Shown here piece by piece: positions 30,381 through 44,336 of a DNA stretch of 64,000 bases. The notes below the pieces were generated by a model. That model was not told where the DNA came from and made no database searches. It saw nothing but the letters and a program-made list of their open reading frames with translations. This DNA comes from Hyaloperonospora brassicae (Eukaryota; Oomycota; Peronosporomycetes; Peronosporales; Peronosporaceae). The stretch is from the NCBI GenBank assembly GCA_947650285.1, contig CANTFL010000448.1, forward strand, positions 1 to 64,000, read 5' to 3'. Numbering within the stretch: position 1 is the first letter of the stretch; the number at the start of each line of letters is the position of its first letter. The position numbers and the translations under genes are program-made.

Positions 30381-32040
30381 GCTTTTTGGCAGCTGACGAT
30401 TTTTCACGCTGAGGAGTGGCTATGTCAATTCCTCTTTCTATATCTGCTACTCGCGGGCCAATTGCCTGTGGCGTCAGGTTACATTTGATGGGCGAGTTGA
30501 GCTGCTATGAGCTTGCAGCAGGTTTGTATGGTGGGCGGCTCAGGACGTTTGCGCGCAGTGGGGTAGCTAACTGAAACGTGCTGCCACGATGTGTAGATTG
30601 AATCCAATGAATTGGTCTCCGATGTTGTGTGTTGCCAATGTGTCTTCCTGTTATTACTGATTTGCTACTGTGCTCATATAGCAGCTGGCAACGAAAGCAA
30701 CGAACCACAAACAGAGAGAACAGTCTACCAATGAACAACGGGCTTCTCTTGTCGCTCACGCCATTCTGCCGCTGATTTGTCGGAGACGCTGCATACGAGA
30801 TTGTGCTTACGATCATGTAGAGAATTCATGAGTTTGGATGACCGAGTCGATCAGGTACGACAAGGTACACGTAAGCATTGCTGATATGAGTCTCTGTCAA
30901 GGGTAAGCGAGGCAACATGTTTCAGTGTCATCTTGGCTTGACAAGCTCGAAATACCGGCGTGGTGCCTGATACACGCGCCTTGACCAAAGGAATGCTGCT
31001 TTGTGTAGACCAGGCAGAAGGTGACGCTATAACCAGCGAATTGGTGATATCGTCGGTAATCTGCGTAGGTGAATCTGGAAGCTACCTCAAGGACCTTGTA
31101 CCATTTTGTCGAGTTCTTTTCGTGGTGCAGAAATTACGGCTGAGATGTGCACACCCCAACACGTTCAAGAAAATGTTCATGGGAGCAATTAACGGGAAGA
31201 ATGTCTTCCAGCAGCACGGTGCTGAGTGTTTTAGGTCGAATTGATGTGTATAATGTCGCCACGGCTACATCGACAGAGCATGAAGAGCAACGTTCGTATG
31301 ATAATCCACCATGTGTTTCTACTGCGTACGGCGACATGACAAGCAAATTTAGGAGAGAACGATTTGGTGAACAATTGTGGACACGCCGTTGAGAGTCAGT
31401 GTACACATGTACCACTGCACGTGGTTTCAATGACCAGCGATAAGGTACGCAACTCATTTGTGGCTGACACTTTCACAAAATGTAAAGATATGAAGTAAGT
31501 GCAGCGACCACGCGACATAACTACATACAAGTCGACTACATTGAGCGCAGGTCGCACAGCAGATTGACAGCAAGTTACAGTGTCGTCGTCAATTTGGTCG
31601 TACAGTGCAACAAAGCAACAAAAATCCTGTGAGCAAGAGCAGAGCGCAGCTGACACATGTATAAAGCACAAGCTGTGTGGGCTACCAAGAGCTCGTAATT
31701 ATTGTCCATATCCGCTGCAGTATAAAGACTCGTGTACAGGACATTCACGCTGGTAGTGCAGACGTTATAAGCTGATCTGCACTGACAGCCGTACAGACGA
31801 GTGTCTTGGAGCCACACCTACACACGAGTGCAGAGGAAGATTGACAGTTAATGAACACACGTGAGTGAATGCAAAAAGATACCCTGTCATAGAGCTGATT
31901 AGATGTTTTGCTTATATCTTTGTTCACTATGGCTAATAAAGACACGACTGCACACGAGATGCTCACCGGCTATTGCACGCGTCCATCATTCATCGGCAGC
32001 TTTGATGTTAAACAAAATGACCGGTATCAACCACTTCGTA
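30381..32040. other. Intergenic, transition to transposon-rich DNA
   Basis: Frames up to about 107 codons (31134-31457 minus, 31147-31392 plus) overlap each other and show no domain. The first 100-200 bp are the 3' flank of the U2AF-like gene. I recognise nothing else. Confidence 0.4.
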
Positions 32041-32519
32041 TGTATCGGGTGAGCCCGAAACCTTGTTGGTCAGATGGTCTACTTGCACGGAGTTAACTAT
32101 GCGTTATATCCTCAGCAGTTCGCTAAGCCTGATATCAGCGCCGGGAGACCCGGAATCTAATCGTGGCTGGTCCCCAGAAAAAGAGACATTCTAGTGCGCG
32201 GACCGACAACTCGTGCTGCCGGCCGGTCCGTGGTACATGGTAGGGTCATAGACCCTTGAAGCTGTTGACACAGCCAGTAGTCTGTCGTATGCTATCGCCA
32301 AGGCAAAAACATCGAAAGTGGGGGAGATCCACTGCTTAACGTGGAGTGCTATCATTGAAGTAACGTCAGGTGTGGGAATGCCAACCCGCCGTATTATCTC
32401 CCCTAGGAGCTCATCAACCCGCGATGGTGGGTCCCATCGGCCGCTTGCGCGGTTTCGATCACCGAAGTAACTGCAAGGCGCGGGGAATGCCAACCCGCCG
32501 TATTAGTGAGCCCGATACA
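32041..32519. mobile_element. 480-bp GC-rich element with inverted ends
   Basis: The segment starts TGTATCGGG (32041) and ends CCCGATACA (32519), a perfect 9-bp terminal inverted repeat beginning TG and ending CA, flanked on both sides by TA. It is much richer in GC than the surrounding DNA. Inside, the 23-bp sequence gggaatgccaacccgccgtatta occurs twice (32374-32396 and 32483-32505), each preceded by gaagtaac, so the direct repeat is about 40 bp. TG...CA ends suggest a solo LTR; the TA flanks would instead fit a Tc1/mariner-type non-autonomous element. A 99-codon minus-strand frame (32493-32191) is not recognised. Confidence 0.5.
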
Positions 32520-35500
32520 TATCATTGACACCACATTGGGTCAATGAAAAAGTATCTGAATTGATGATGATCTCTAATAATATCTTGCTATGTAAACATG
32601 ACCAGAAGAATTTGCTATTATCATCACACTTTTTGCTATTTCCACCACATTTTTAGCAAGCTCCACCACACTACACTACACCACCACAGCACATTTCACA
32701 CAGCATCTCAAATGCCCTGAACGAAACACAGATAGAGTATTAGCGGTCGAATACCGTCAAGTTTGAACCACCTGTCGTAACGCAAGCACAAAACAGTGTC
32801 CACACGTATTCGAGCACATGTTCGCACGGCGATAAATCATTATATTGTATACAATCGATCCGAGACCGACAAGAACCAGCTGCATCGGTCAGCGACAGTG
32901 AGCAAGTACACACTCGTGCGTCTACCAGTGTGGCGCTGTCTTCCATTCACACCACCAAGATGTGGCCAATGGAGATTTGCTCGATCACATCAGCAACATG
33001 GACAAGACCTACAGAACTCCTTTGTCGGTTCATGATAGATAGTCAAATTACTTGATTGTCCATTCATTATCACAGCACATTGCGCAGCGGAAAAGAGCCG
33101 TTGCTGCTGTGTGCTATGAATTGTGATGTTTATGTAGTCGCAACGTGAGACCGAAACATGTTAGCAATGATGCTGGCAGGATGTGGAAGCGATCAATCGT
33201 ACGTACTTGAGCTACTCGAGTGCTCTTCCTGTCGTTGCGGATGTTTACTTGTTGGAACCCACAAGTTCGGACCGATCAACACTTGTCTAACTGCTATTAC
33301 GGACTCTGAATGTTTATTGAGACGCTGTCACTCTTAAATGGAACTGAGTAATGCACATAGTCACTGCAATTTTGGAAGAGCTGAGCTGTACGCGAGGTAA
33401 TCGAAGTGCTCCAAGAAAAGCGCAAAGCGAGTACTGCTACGTATCGACAACATGGAAGCGAAGCGTTTATACTAACCTAGACAAGCTGGACCTGGTATTC
33501 ATGCGCAGTAGGCAGGCAAATAGTGTTCATGACTTCACTTGAGTCACCACCATCAGCTGTGCAAAGATTGGGCCGCTCGTTTGCCATTTACCGATTGGTC
33601 ATACGTATGAATCTCGATGGACCGTCAAGTGATGATTACCGGCGGGTAAAATGGAGAGATGACACGCTGACTAAAATAGCTTACAATTTACCAGCAAGTA
33701 TGTCATGCCATGCCGTTGATGCAATGTGGATCGGACGTAGCGTTGTGGCTCTTCACAGATTGCCCGTGACTTACAACAATTGGTAAGTAAAAACAGATAC
33801 GCTAAGACAATGCATGGTGACCTGTAAGGATACAGTGATGTTAGGATCTCCGAATATCGTTTATTGTATGCTTTGGGAGTCAATGGCGTGGCGAAAACAG
33901 TGACCTATCTCGTAGACGAGGTACTACTTCTCTTCAATGAGTAAAAGAGTCGTGTATACGTTCTGAATCGCATGCGGCATTATTTGCATAGCTGATATTG
34001 TGACGCTTGAAATGTAAGAAAAATACGTTCTTTTGTTTGTATGGCAAAACGGATTTGGAAAACGTAACATCTTTTTAACCGGTCGGAGATAAATCAAGTA
34101 GTTGTGTAAGTCAATATCGCAAGATCTATTCGATAAACGAAAGATCTCTGAAAGCGGTGCTGATATAGATCGAGCAATACAATGGCTCAGAATGATTTAA
34201 CATTTTCATTCTAGATGTAAGATCAAGACCTCATTATACGAATGCTGCATTTATAAATTTGTGGAACGTTTCACCAAATGAGAAGTTTGAAAAATGTAGA
34301 ATTTCTCTTGTTCGGTAAAGCAAGTACAAAGTAGGCCCCTGACTAGCCCGGGTCAACAGATCATTATCAAGACAGAATAAGATTTGGTCAATTTGCGATA
34401 AGACCGTACTTAATGTGATTCAGTACGTTGATATCGCAAATGACCAAATGTAATTCGTACTAAAGCACTGTTAATGTGCGAAGGCTATCACGCGTCGCCA
34501 GCCCAATACGATTCATGATTTTGGTGAGATTGACATCTCAAAGCTGGAAAAAAGCGCTTCGGCCAGCCTTTTTCTTGTAACCCCTATCGTTGATAATCAT
34601 ACGATTTACTTCGTTGAAGTCGTGTGGTGATTGTCGATAGAAGCGGCACCTGTTATGTACACTTCCATGGAGCAGAGATAAAGGTTGAAAGATATGAAAA
34701 GATCTTCGAGGTTAATAAGGGTCATTATTACTACGGAAAATTTTCAACGATACGTATTTCCTATGCTAACAGCGCTGACATATATCCACTATCTATATCA
34801 AACTGCGTCGTGGATATGTTTGCCGACAGATTATGAGTTCATTCTTTAAATAATCTTCGTCGGTGCAAAAAACAGGCAACGATGAAACGCACTTTGATAT
34901 CACGAAAAAAGAGCAATAAATAAAAATTAGTTACACTTCGTGCCCACGGTCGACGAAGGTGCTGCTGTGCTAGCATTGCTTTAAAGGGATAGCGCAAGAC
35001 TCAATGGATCGGAGAGAAATTCATCATATAGTCTAATCAGAGGCTTGAGTGATTGCTAAGCTTTATACCAATTTTTTTGAACCACCATCGCATCATCCGA
35101 GCGCCAGCGGTTATCAAAAGTTGCCATCCAAATTTTTTTACTCGGTGCGTCCCCGTGCATCTTCAGATCTGCAACAAAAGCAGCGTACATACGATAATGC
35201 AACCAATCGTGTATGAAAGTCTACATTTTCAAGCAGAAAGGTAAGTGGTACATCACACGCATAAGCTTAAACAACAAATTGGTTACGAAAAACTTATACG
35301 TGACAAATCGTGATTCGGTAGGGCTGAGCTGATGATCCGAATGCCAAAACGTTGGAGCAGATGGGCCAGAAATTTGATGCAAAGAGTTTTACGCAGGACT
35401 GGGAAGAGGCGTTCGCGGATAAAAAACCTCGTTATTATAAGCTTTCGAAAGGATATATACGACTTCAGAGTACCGGTGGGCAGCACGTCAAAGTGAATGA

Positions 35501-37987
35501 ACAGGTCGATTACACAGATAGAAGCGAAATTGCTTCGTACTACTTCAGACAGAATGTGATAACTTGATGGTCGATTTCAGGACATGTGGATGATAAATAT
35601 TTAATATTAAAGTCTTGAGTTATGTATCCATCACTACAAGGACTTCGTCATAGTTAGACAGAGCGTCTTACAAGGTTCTTTGGCGATGTTACCCTTAGAA
35701 GATCATCAGCGTATTTCAGGTAGTATAAGCAACCGTCTCGATTGTTGTCCTTATACTATATAAACTTGTACATCTTGATGAATTGAATGAGTTAGGCGAA
35801 AAACGTACCAACGATACTTTGAAAGAGATGCAGATCAGAAAATAAGCTTATGATGTTAGTTAGGCTGAACTAAAAGTGACTTGATCATTATGCACACACT
35901 TAAGAATTAAATGCGTAGGCGCACGAACTTGTGGAAGGTCAAACATATCTCAAAAAAAGGTCACGGTGTCATTGTAAAAGTTGGTGAGTCAAGTGATGAC
36001 ACACAACATGCAATTATATACTCCATGCAAAGATACCGTATCAACTTAAAGAACGAGGAGGAAGAGACATTAATACAAATATGAAGAAGCTTGCTCAGAA
36101 TGTAAACACTACGGACAAAGATGTGAAGGCATATGTTGCGATCGACTCATTTAATAGTGAAGCTAAAGACTGGAATCTAGATCAAGTCTCGTCTCGTTTA
36201 AGCTAAATCTATACTTTATTATCGTGTGCAAGAAGATGCTAAAATGAATTTACGTTTTTGAACGAAGAAAAAGTTCGTGACGAAGTTAGTCAAAGTTACG
36301 CTCGGATTCTTACTCGATGATTTGAGCCACAAAATCACTCTCTTCGACCTCTTATATCAGCATTCTATTTCAGAAAATCTACTTCTCGTCGTATATATCT
36401 GACGAAGATGTATGCGAATTCGCGGACTGCGCTTATAGCGGTGGTGAAATAAAGAAGAACGGTCAATTTTTTGAAGTTTGGATGGGGGATGACGTATGTA
36501 TTATCCGCAGAATATGGGGACACAAGAAGTTATTGGATGTCGCATCTCTAGTGTATATGGTGCTTTTAGATCTGTAAAAAATCGAGGATCTCTCGACGAC
36601 GCGTAAGTACGCTGGTGAATTTTACGCGCATCTAGACCATCTAGAACTCAACGCTATCGTGTGCCTAAAAACGTACCCGGGTCGATGAGAACATTTAATT
36701 TGCACAAGAGCCCTACACGCCTTACTAGATCTTCCGATTATAGCACACATACCGCTAGAACTTAGGAAGATCCGAAGATAACTGAAAGGATCGATGAGGT
36801 AATTTGAAGTGACCATGAAAGCCCATCACGCCTTAGGAAAGCATGGACGCAAGAAAGTAGTCACTATAATCCATGAAAGCCAAACTACGTTTGTCTATTG
36901 TTGCAACCCACAAGTAGAAGAGAGCATCCAAGTGTATCGATATTGTTGTATTATTTGGGGCCGAAAAAAGCATTGTATTCGCATCCTGCGCACAAATTGT
37001 AGTAATGAGCTCGAAAATTGTGTTGGCGAAACTCGCGTGAACTTGGTATAACAACAAAATACCGACAGTCGGACTAGTGACGTTTTAATACAATGACAGG
37101 GCGTAAATGATGAATCCAACATTCTTATTATGATAAAAAGAATGCGTTTCTTGCGGTGTGCCACTCGCCCATATTAGCGTTGCTGATACGTGTGCAGCTT
37201 TCATTCAGTATCGAAGGCTCACGCGAGCTTAATCTAAGCGAGCATCACCAATGAAGTTTTAACCGGCAAAAAAACTAGCAACATGACATCTTTCTATTTG
37301 ATTCGCATTGTTAGGTATGACGCGACACTAATAAATTGAGTCAAGAAAGTCACGTGGTCAGGAATCTTATCTTGGCTAGAGATCAAGAGACCAAGGGATA
37401 TAATGCTTTACTACACGGGTTCGCTGGATGGTCACAAAGAGTCATGTTGATTATATCGACGACGCCAAATCACTCATACGTTATTGTCGCCGTTACGCTT
37501 ACATGCGAGGGCGACGATAAATGAGAAGCGATGGAGATGTCTCGTACCTTAGGTGAACACGAAAAGCAATGCAACGCGGGCGGAGGAGAGAATAGAAAAT
37601 ACGAGTGATTCAGGAAAAATAAAGCACATTACTCAATATATCTTAGTGTAACCGTGCAAAGATCGAAGAAAGCCAAACGAGGTCTTAAAAGCAGGACAGG
37701 ACAAATGGTTCCGACTTTATAACGCAAAAATAGTCAGTCGTACAATATTGCAAAACGGATCGTTTTCGCTTCACTAATAAGTCAAGAGTCACTACCACTT
37801 ATACGCATTGCAATAATGAAAACAGCGACCAATGAGAAGTGAACAGCGGATAACGTGACCCTCTCATTTATGGGTGATACAATGCAGCTCGTTTAGTAGT
37901 AAGTTGTGAGAAGTCGCCAATCCGAGATAGTTACAGTTGAGGTAAATCGAGATAAATATGGAACGATTGCAGATCGTTATTCGAGCG
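32520..37987. other. AT-rich tract with unassigned coding-like scraps
   Basis: No intact gene. Scraps with low stop density, such as 34624-34836 and 35352-35567 (plus), followed by a degraded plus-strand stretch at 36060-36600, suggest a decayed mobile element, but I cannot assign a family. Homopolymer A/T runs and short frames dominate the rest. Confidence 0.4.
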
Positions 37988-38250
37988 TCTGAAAATTGCC
38001 GACCAAGTGTCGGATCCTGAAGCTGTACGACCTTCCTACGCCATCTGCTCGCAAGACAACTCTCGACGATACTATTTATTTTTTGCATCCTTTTAAGACC
38101 ACTCAAAAACAAAATCAAGTGACTGACTAGCCCTATCTCAGCTGTAGCTGCTTTGTTGATGCCTTGTGTTTTTTTTCGTTCATCTTTACACGCAAACAAC
38201 CGAAGTCGACGTGTCTTCCTCTGGATGCGTGTGTGCTGCTAGTGCAGTGA
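37988..38250. repeat. Duplicated block, copy 1
   Basis: This block matches 58610-58850 in the same orientation at moderate identity with small gaps. Shared landmarks are 'tcggatc..gaag.tgtacga', 'atctgctcgc', 'aactctcgacg', 'gccttgtg.ttt', 'catctttacacgca' and 'tcctct'. In copy 2 the block lies just upstream of the start of an RxLR-like pseudogene read on the minus strand. In copy 1 no recognisable effector frame remains to the left. Confidence 0.6.
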
Positions 38251-38906
38251 GTGGAGAGATCTTGCAAGTATAAAAAATACAGATTTGCTGTTGCAAACGT
38301 CGAAGGGGGGATCATTTCACACAATTGTTCAATCGTATTGTGGAGCGCATCTACTACTCGGAATTTTCGCTACGCCTCACCGACATTTCGTTAGCATTTC
38401 GGTGTAAGTCAGGCAACAAAAAGCTACAATTTGTGCGCTAGATGAATATCTGCCTTTCTTGTTTGCGCACACGCTTGTTACATTCATGCAACACTGCTCG
38501 CTCTATCGATGACGCATTGAGTTTATCTAGGTGATTAAACACTGATAAGGATGTACGTTCCTTGTTTACTTGACAATGCTTTGTGTCCACAGATCATATC
38601 GAGGAAAAAGCCTCCATCATACCACATAACGTGTGTGATGCGCACCGATGATATCACGAGCGCTCGTCGTTTCAAAGAACCTCACATTAAAGGCATTTAA
38701 TAGTGTTGATCGACTATGTGGAAGGCATTTTTGCAAAAACCATCCGTCTAACGTGACCATGTTCGCAGGGACAATTTCCGATATGTCTACGGCACATGAG
38801 CCATCTCTGCCATCACTCAATTTTAAATTGACATGATCCAATTGATAGCGTCAGTTATTTTTTGTTGTAACTTGTGGAACTTTTCTCATATTCACACATC
38901 AAGTCG

Positions 38907-39240
38907 TGTTCACTGCAGGGATTGGCTTAACGATTCACGATGGGACGGTTCACGACAAAGAATTAGCTCGAGTGTCCATTGCAATATCAAGAACGTATTC
39001 CAGACATTAAGTCGTTGCGGGTCCTGGATAGAACTCATTTATGATATAGTAGGCTTAGACTAATGTAGAAGTGTAAACTAAGGACCTCAATGCACTTACT
39101 TGTTAAGTTCTATCGAAGAATCGCACCTGTTAGCACTTGTTGGCCATTCGATCTATACATCAGAACCAGACCTCGTCTTTGACTTGACCCAAATAGTATC
39201 CCGTATAACTTTGACTCTAATTAATTATCGACGCAAGCCT
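38907..39240 (+). repeat. 5' LTR of the Ty3/gypsy relic
   Basis: It aligns with 44337-44660: ggcttaacg/ggcttgacg, 'acgacaaa..atta', then the best block 'aatgtagaagtgtaaactaagg' against 'acataggagtgcgaactgagg', followed by 'cctcaatgc.cttacttg'. The start is placed at a TGTT/TGTA pair. The end is approximate because similarity fades. Confidence 0.6.
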
Positions 39241-40379
39241 GAACCTCGTGGAGCAGATATATTTGCAATACGTGTGGACATCTATAAGCGCGCTTTCAAA
39301 CGCGAAGTCAACGGCAAACATACTCGCAAAGATGGCGCAGCAGCAAGAGATGATACAGAAGATTCCAGATGCGACGTGACTACAGGACCTAAGTCTGGAC
39401 GCGGTAAAAGCACCACGTTTCTGAGGATATGTGCAAGAATCATTTGCGCTGTGTTAGGAACACGTACAGAAATGTTTTACAGTGAGAGGAGCTGACTGGA
39501 AGAATGCAACGATGGTAGAAACGATGGTTCCAACGATTGGTAAAGTGGTCACCGGCACTAACAAAGAGTATTCGTCTAGTCGTGAAGCAGATATACGACT
39601 GTCAATGATTTGCTCTTTTATCTATGGATGGAGTTTGTATCAGCTGATTATCTAACTCAGCTCTGTGATCTGCTTTAAAATTTCATTCAAGCGCGCTGTA
39701 TCGACTTGCAAGATTTCGTTTTTCGATTCCAACAGCTGATGATTCAAGTTTAAAACATAAACGTGTCGATTCCATTTTATGCTTCACAACGGTTGAACAA
39801 TCAGGCACGTGCCAAATTTTAAAATCGATGCTATTCATCGTTGAGTCAAGCGATTAATATCGCCTTAGAGTTTGAGCTGAATTATTTTGGTGTAAAAAAC
39901 TCAAGACTTACTTAGCAGTTTTCTCGCCTTAAGCCGACTCCTTGACAAATCTTAGGGCATGTCTGACCTGGGCCATTGGAAATGAAACACGTGCAACTTC
40001 CCATCAAGGAAAGATTGTCGATTCGCGACTTTATGTTTATTAAAAACGACCAGGACATCGACTTGCAGAAAGCCTGAAAAGACCAAACAGCCGGAAGAAA
40101 TCGCGACTGAAGGTGCAAATTAGAATTATTGACAGTGTGCAAGAGGCACCCGAAGATGTCGAAGAGGCGATAGTCTATGAGTATAAAAATACAATCGCGG
40201 TAAATATAAAGGAGTCTTCTCAGCTACCATCGCTGTCAGGTACATAAGGCGTCATTTATTGTATACCGATGACAAAGCTAACATAAATGTAGATTCTCAA
40301 GTAGTGTTATCCGCCCCGAGCTAGCTACAAATAATGTAAGAAAGCAAAGTGGATAGCTGAAACGATCTGAGGGATCGTT

Positions 40380-43300
40380 TACGAATTCAGCAGAGCTGTC
40401 GTCTGTTGAGGCGGCTGTCCATTCGAGTGAAGGCAAGTTTTCTTGAATAATATATGCAGTAAGTAGATCGGATGCCGAGCAGGAATTATTTTTTGGTCTA
40501 TTGTGGTTCCTAAAACACGAGCCCCGAGTGGACTGGGAGTCCAGTCAATTTGACTACAAAACGGCCCCGTTAACGTTTTTGGACTTATGAACAAAGCAGT
40601 GGTCCAGAGAAATTCTTTAAACAAAGCCATTAAGCCATCTAAATATTTACAAAGGACTCATGTGCTTTGAAAAGAGTAAGCCCAGCTGTATTTTATTCAA
40701 GTTGCACCTCCTAAATTGAATGACACTATTCCATTTTTTAGCTCGTATATTATATCGAAAACAGTAATGTTTTTTTCGAAAAGCTATTGGATGGACTTCC
40801 ATCTCCCGGTGTAGTGCAGTTAAATTCGAGACGAAACTAGATGCGGTTCTGAGCTCTTAAGCCTTATTCCGATGTTTAAGACAGCGCAAGAAGCTCTTGA
40901 GGTATTTAGTTCGTACAACCTAAAAAAGGGATATAGTTAAAGTCTCAAACTCACCGTGGGTACCAAATGTATGTAATATATTAAAAACGACCATGTTACG
41001 GGACACTTTCCTACACGTGGTGAGTGGCTTCGGACAGAAAAAAGCTTCGAAACTATTAGTTGGATCATCAATTCTCGCCACGTGAGCAGTCACATCACGA
41101 TTCCTAACATACCGCTCCCCCTATCGAGGAGATGAATGATCGAATGACAGTATGCGCTTTTTACACGGTAGTTTGTTTTGCAAGGGCTATCATCTATTGC
41201 TTTTCAGAATATCCAGTCGTTCATGTACGGCTTTTCGCACGCACAAGGAAACTTATTTTCGGTGCGTCGCCCCTATGGGATTGGCAGGAATGCCTGATTT
41301 TTTGTCAAGCCTTATGCAGGTATATTCGTTATTTATTTGTATATGTGGTCGTCTACTTGGACGACATTTGTACTTTTCTCAATCAATAATGGATTATACC
41401 AAGCATCTTTCCGAGATGTTTCACGATCTGCGTCGAGAAAACCTGTCCGCCCACAGAAGAATGTGCTCGCTGTGGATAGGCAGTGCCGGGTTATGCGTCA
41501 TACCGTCTCCAAAAAGGGATTGAGCGTGGACAAGCAAAGCCCCCAACAATCAAGCAAATGACGGCACCAAGCACGCGGAAAGATTTTCTCAGCCTTTTAT
41601 ATCCATCAGGTTTCAACTGACGCTTTACAAGTAACTTTGCAAAAAAAGTACTTTCCCTAACCATTTTAGGAAAGAAAAACGTTCGATGGGAGTGGATCGA
41701 AGATAATAAAATGCCTTTAAGATTTACCGATGGCTCTCCAGCAAGAGCCCGTGCTACAACTATTAGATTCTTCAAAATCGTTTGTTATCACTAGCGATGC
41801 GTTCAATTGCAACACGGGCGTCGGGATATCATAGATCAAGGCTGGAAAGGACCACCTTATCGCGTCTCATTCCACATTTTTTAGTTTTCATGAACAAGGT
41901 AGGCCTGTCCACGTACAACAAATGATTGCGATCAATTATTATCGTACTAGATAGCGAATTATCTATGTAAGAAACCGTCTGATGTCTTTATTGACAACAA
42001 CGCGTTTCGTTGGATGCTCTCCCATCCCACCGTCATCCCAATAGTGGCACTCATGCTGAATTTTTTTGGTAAATTTGAGGTTACATTGCATCATGTCAAA
42101 TGTACTACGAACATTGTTGTTGGTGTGGTATACCGTCCACGTATCAAAAACGTCCGTGCTAAGTAAAAAGTCCTCCATTAATGTGCCGCGGTCATGACTG
42201 AGGATCCAAATGTGTTACTCGCAAGTAAAACATTCGTCGTTACAGTCTGTAAACGGCTAAATAATGTTCTTTCTTCCGACTCAACCATTTTCTTCTTCTC
42301 GCTGTGCCAACCTATTCAGGGGAGGGAATAGCACAACATGATGGATTAGTTCAAGTGCAGCAACTACATTTTAGTGGTCAAGTCCTTCATATCGAGTTCT
42401 TTGTACTCAGTATATAGCCCTTTTTATCTGGGTGAGCTCGTTACATATTAGTATCGTTTGTGACAACTTAATTATAGAAAATATTGAGGATAATATATCA
42501 CTACAGTACCTCTTAGCTCAAAGATATTGTTACAGTGATCTAAGGTATTCTTATTGGTTGAGAAACCACTATGTCAGCTCACCGATCGCTGCTAGACGCG
42601 CGCAATGGGTGGAGAGTAGAGGTCAATATACATGCTTTGATATTTATGCATTCAGGTTTTGCACTAATAGAGCAAGACGAAATAGTGCTTATAAATGATT
42701 ACTGTTTTTCGATAATTTAACAAAAACTTGGTTGTCGTACTAAGACTTCCTTTCAGGGTGTACGGTGTACACTAGTCAACAAGAGCACTAGTTCTCACTG
42801 TTATTAATGCGTATCTTCTTAGTACCTTATAATGCCTCTCCCGCAGTGAAAAAAGCGTTTGTGGCAGGGTACAACACGTACTACTAATTTGAGGTTGCGA
42901 TACACAAAGTCAAGATAAGTACGTGATGGAGATTGGATAATTATGCGTCAAGACAACCACGCTGTCACTAGATTTTGCGTCCCTTCAGACGATCAACTTA
43001 TCACAAATATGTTAATGGAATATCATGATGGAAACACTGTAGCACACTCGAGTGTACGTCGGACACAACTTACATTGGTACAATGGTATTTCTGGTCGAC
43101 AATAGAAAAGGCCGTGTGTGTATGTATCAAGCTTCGGCATATGTGTGCGATGAAAGACGAGCATGCTTAAAAATGACAAGCTGATGCCCGTTCCTCTACC
43201 AGATGAATGCTGGAAAGCTGTCTCTATGAATTTCATATCTGGACTGCCGCTGTAAAGCGGGTAAGAAGATATCATGACTGTAGTAAATTAGTTGTTAAAG

Positions 43301-44320
43301 CGAACAATGTATATTTCGATAAACTTCACCCTTGATTCGCCGCAAGTTTTGAAATTCTTATCCGATGTTGTTGTGTAAAACCACAGTATGCCAAAGGCTA
43401 TAATGAGCGAACGCGATCCAAAGCTCACGTCATGCAAAGTCGCTAATTCCATTACATATATCGCTTACAATGACTGCATCTCGCCGTGCGCAAGCTGACG
43501 GCCAAATGGATTGGCAGAATTTAATTCTGATAAGACGCTCTACGCTGTATGGTATCGTATTGTGGTGATGATTGGTTCGATCATCTCGGTACCATTCATT
43601 TTATTGCGCGGGTTGCTAGTAAGCAAGTCAGACCAGCTGTCAACCGTCGAAATTGACACAGGGAGACAGGTAAGCAATTTTGTTGTTGATGATCTCAAAG
43701 GTGGTATAAAGCAAATGGCGTAGTTGAATATGCAAAAAAAATGCAGACAAGATGCAGAAGATGATAGAGCTGGCACGAACCAACTTGATGAATGCTAGAA
43801 AAACGCAGAAGAAGTATAACTATATGAAGCGAATCAATTTTACATTTAAAGCTGAAGATGTGGTAATGCTGGCCGCCGACCATCTCAATCTCCGGCATCT
43901 TAAAAAATAAACATGACAAGATGGAGCCTAAATTATCTGCATGGAAGATAGGTCCGTTCAAGATAAAAGCGAAAATAAATAGTAGCGTGGCCAAGCTATC
44001 TCTACTTATGACCATCAGCAAGTCGCACTCGATCTTCTTCATCGATCTTCTGAGCCATTTCGTCCTAGTTTCATCAAGAGTCAGCGTTCGGTCCATTTTG
44101 AAGACAGCACCTATGTTGCTAGAGAAAAAACTGGCAGTGATCTCCATCATTGAAGCGCTTCAAGGCAAGAGTGTGTTCTTGAATCATCCAGAATGGCTCA
44201 TCAAGTAACATGGGTTTCGAGAGCACGAATGTACTTGGAAAAAGGACCCAAACATCAAGCACGTGGCCCACTGGGAAGACTTTATCCTAGACCACAAAGA
44301 CCGTCGACGAAAATCTCTTA
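40380..44320 (+). pseudogene. Ty3/gypsy pol relic: RT, RNase H, integrase, chromodomain-like tail
   Basis: Fragments in shifting frames: 40400-40600 reads ELFFGLLWFLKHEPRVDWES, typical of the protease-RT linker; 41150-41400 is reverse transcriptase with TAFRTHKE and APMGLAGMP and, in the neighbouring frame, VVYLDDICTF (the YxDD catalytic box). 41480-41530 has HTVSKKGLSVDKQ. 41770-41830 is RNase H-like, FVITSDAFNCNTGVG. 42943-43170 is the integrase zinc-binding HHCC region (YHDG, VRRTQLTLVQWYFW, CAMK), followed by PVPLPDECWKAVSMNFISGLP-like core sequence, and 43900-44320 has KIGPFKIKAKIN and HVAHWEDFI, similar to a GPF/Y module and chromodomain. Several stops and shifts break it. Confidence 0.75.
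42450..42690 (+). repeat. LTR fragment nested in the gypsy relic
   Basis: It shares with the 45.5-kb LTR the stretch 'attggttga...tca.c.caccgatcgctgctagacgcgcgcaatgggt...gagtaga.gtca'. It interrupts the gypsy pol sequence between RNase H and integrase, so it inserted later. No internal region accompanies it, which indicates a solo LTR. The ends are approximate. Confidence 0.6.
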
Positions 44321-44336
44321 GGGGTATGTAAGGCAT

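Noticed and set aside
32461..32519. tRNA-like features (GC-rich, ggtttcgatcacc) near 32.45 kb
   Set aside because: No cloverleaf with acceptor stem and anticodon arm can be drawn; the sequence belongs to the 480-bp element.
39100..39495. 131-codon plus-strand frame as an independent gene
   Set aside because: It starts within the 5' LTR of the gypsy relic and is best treated as part of that element.
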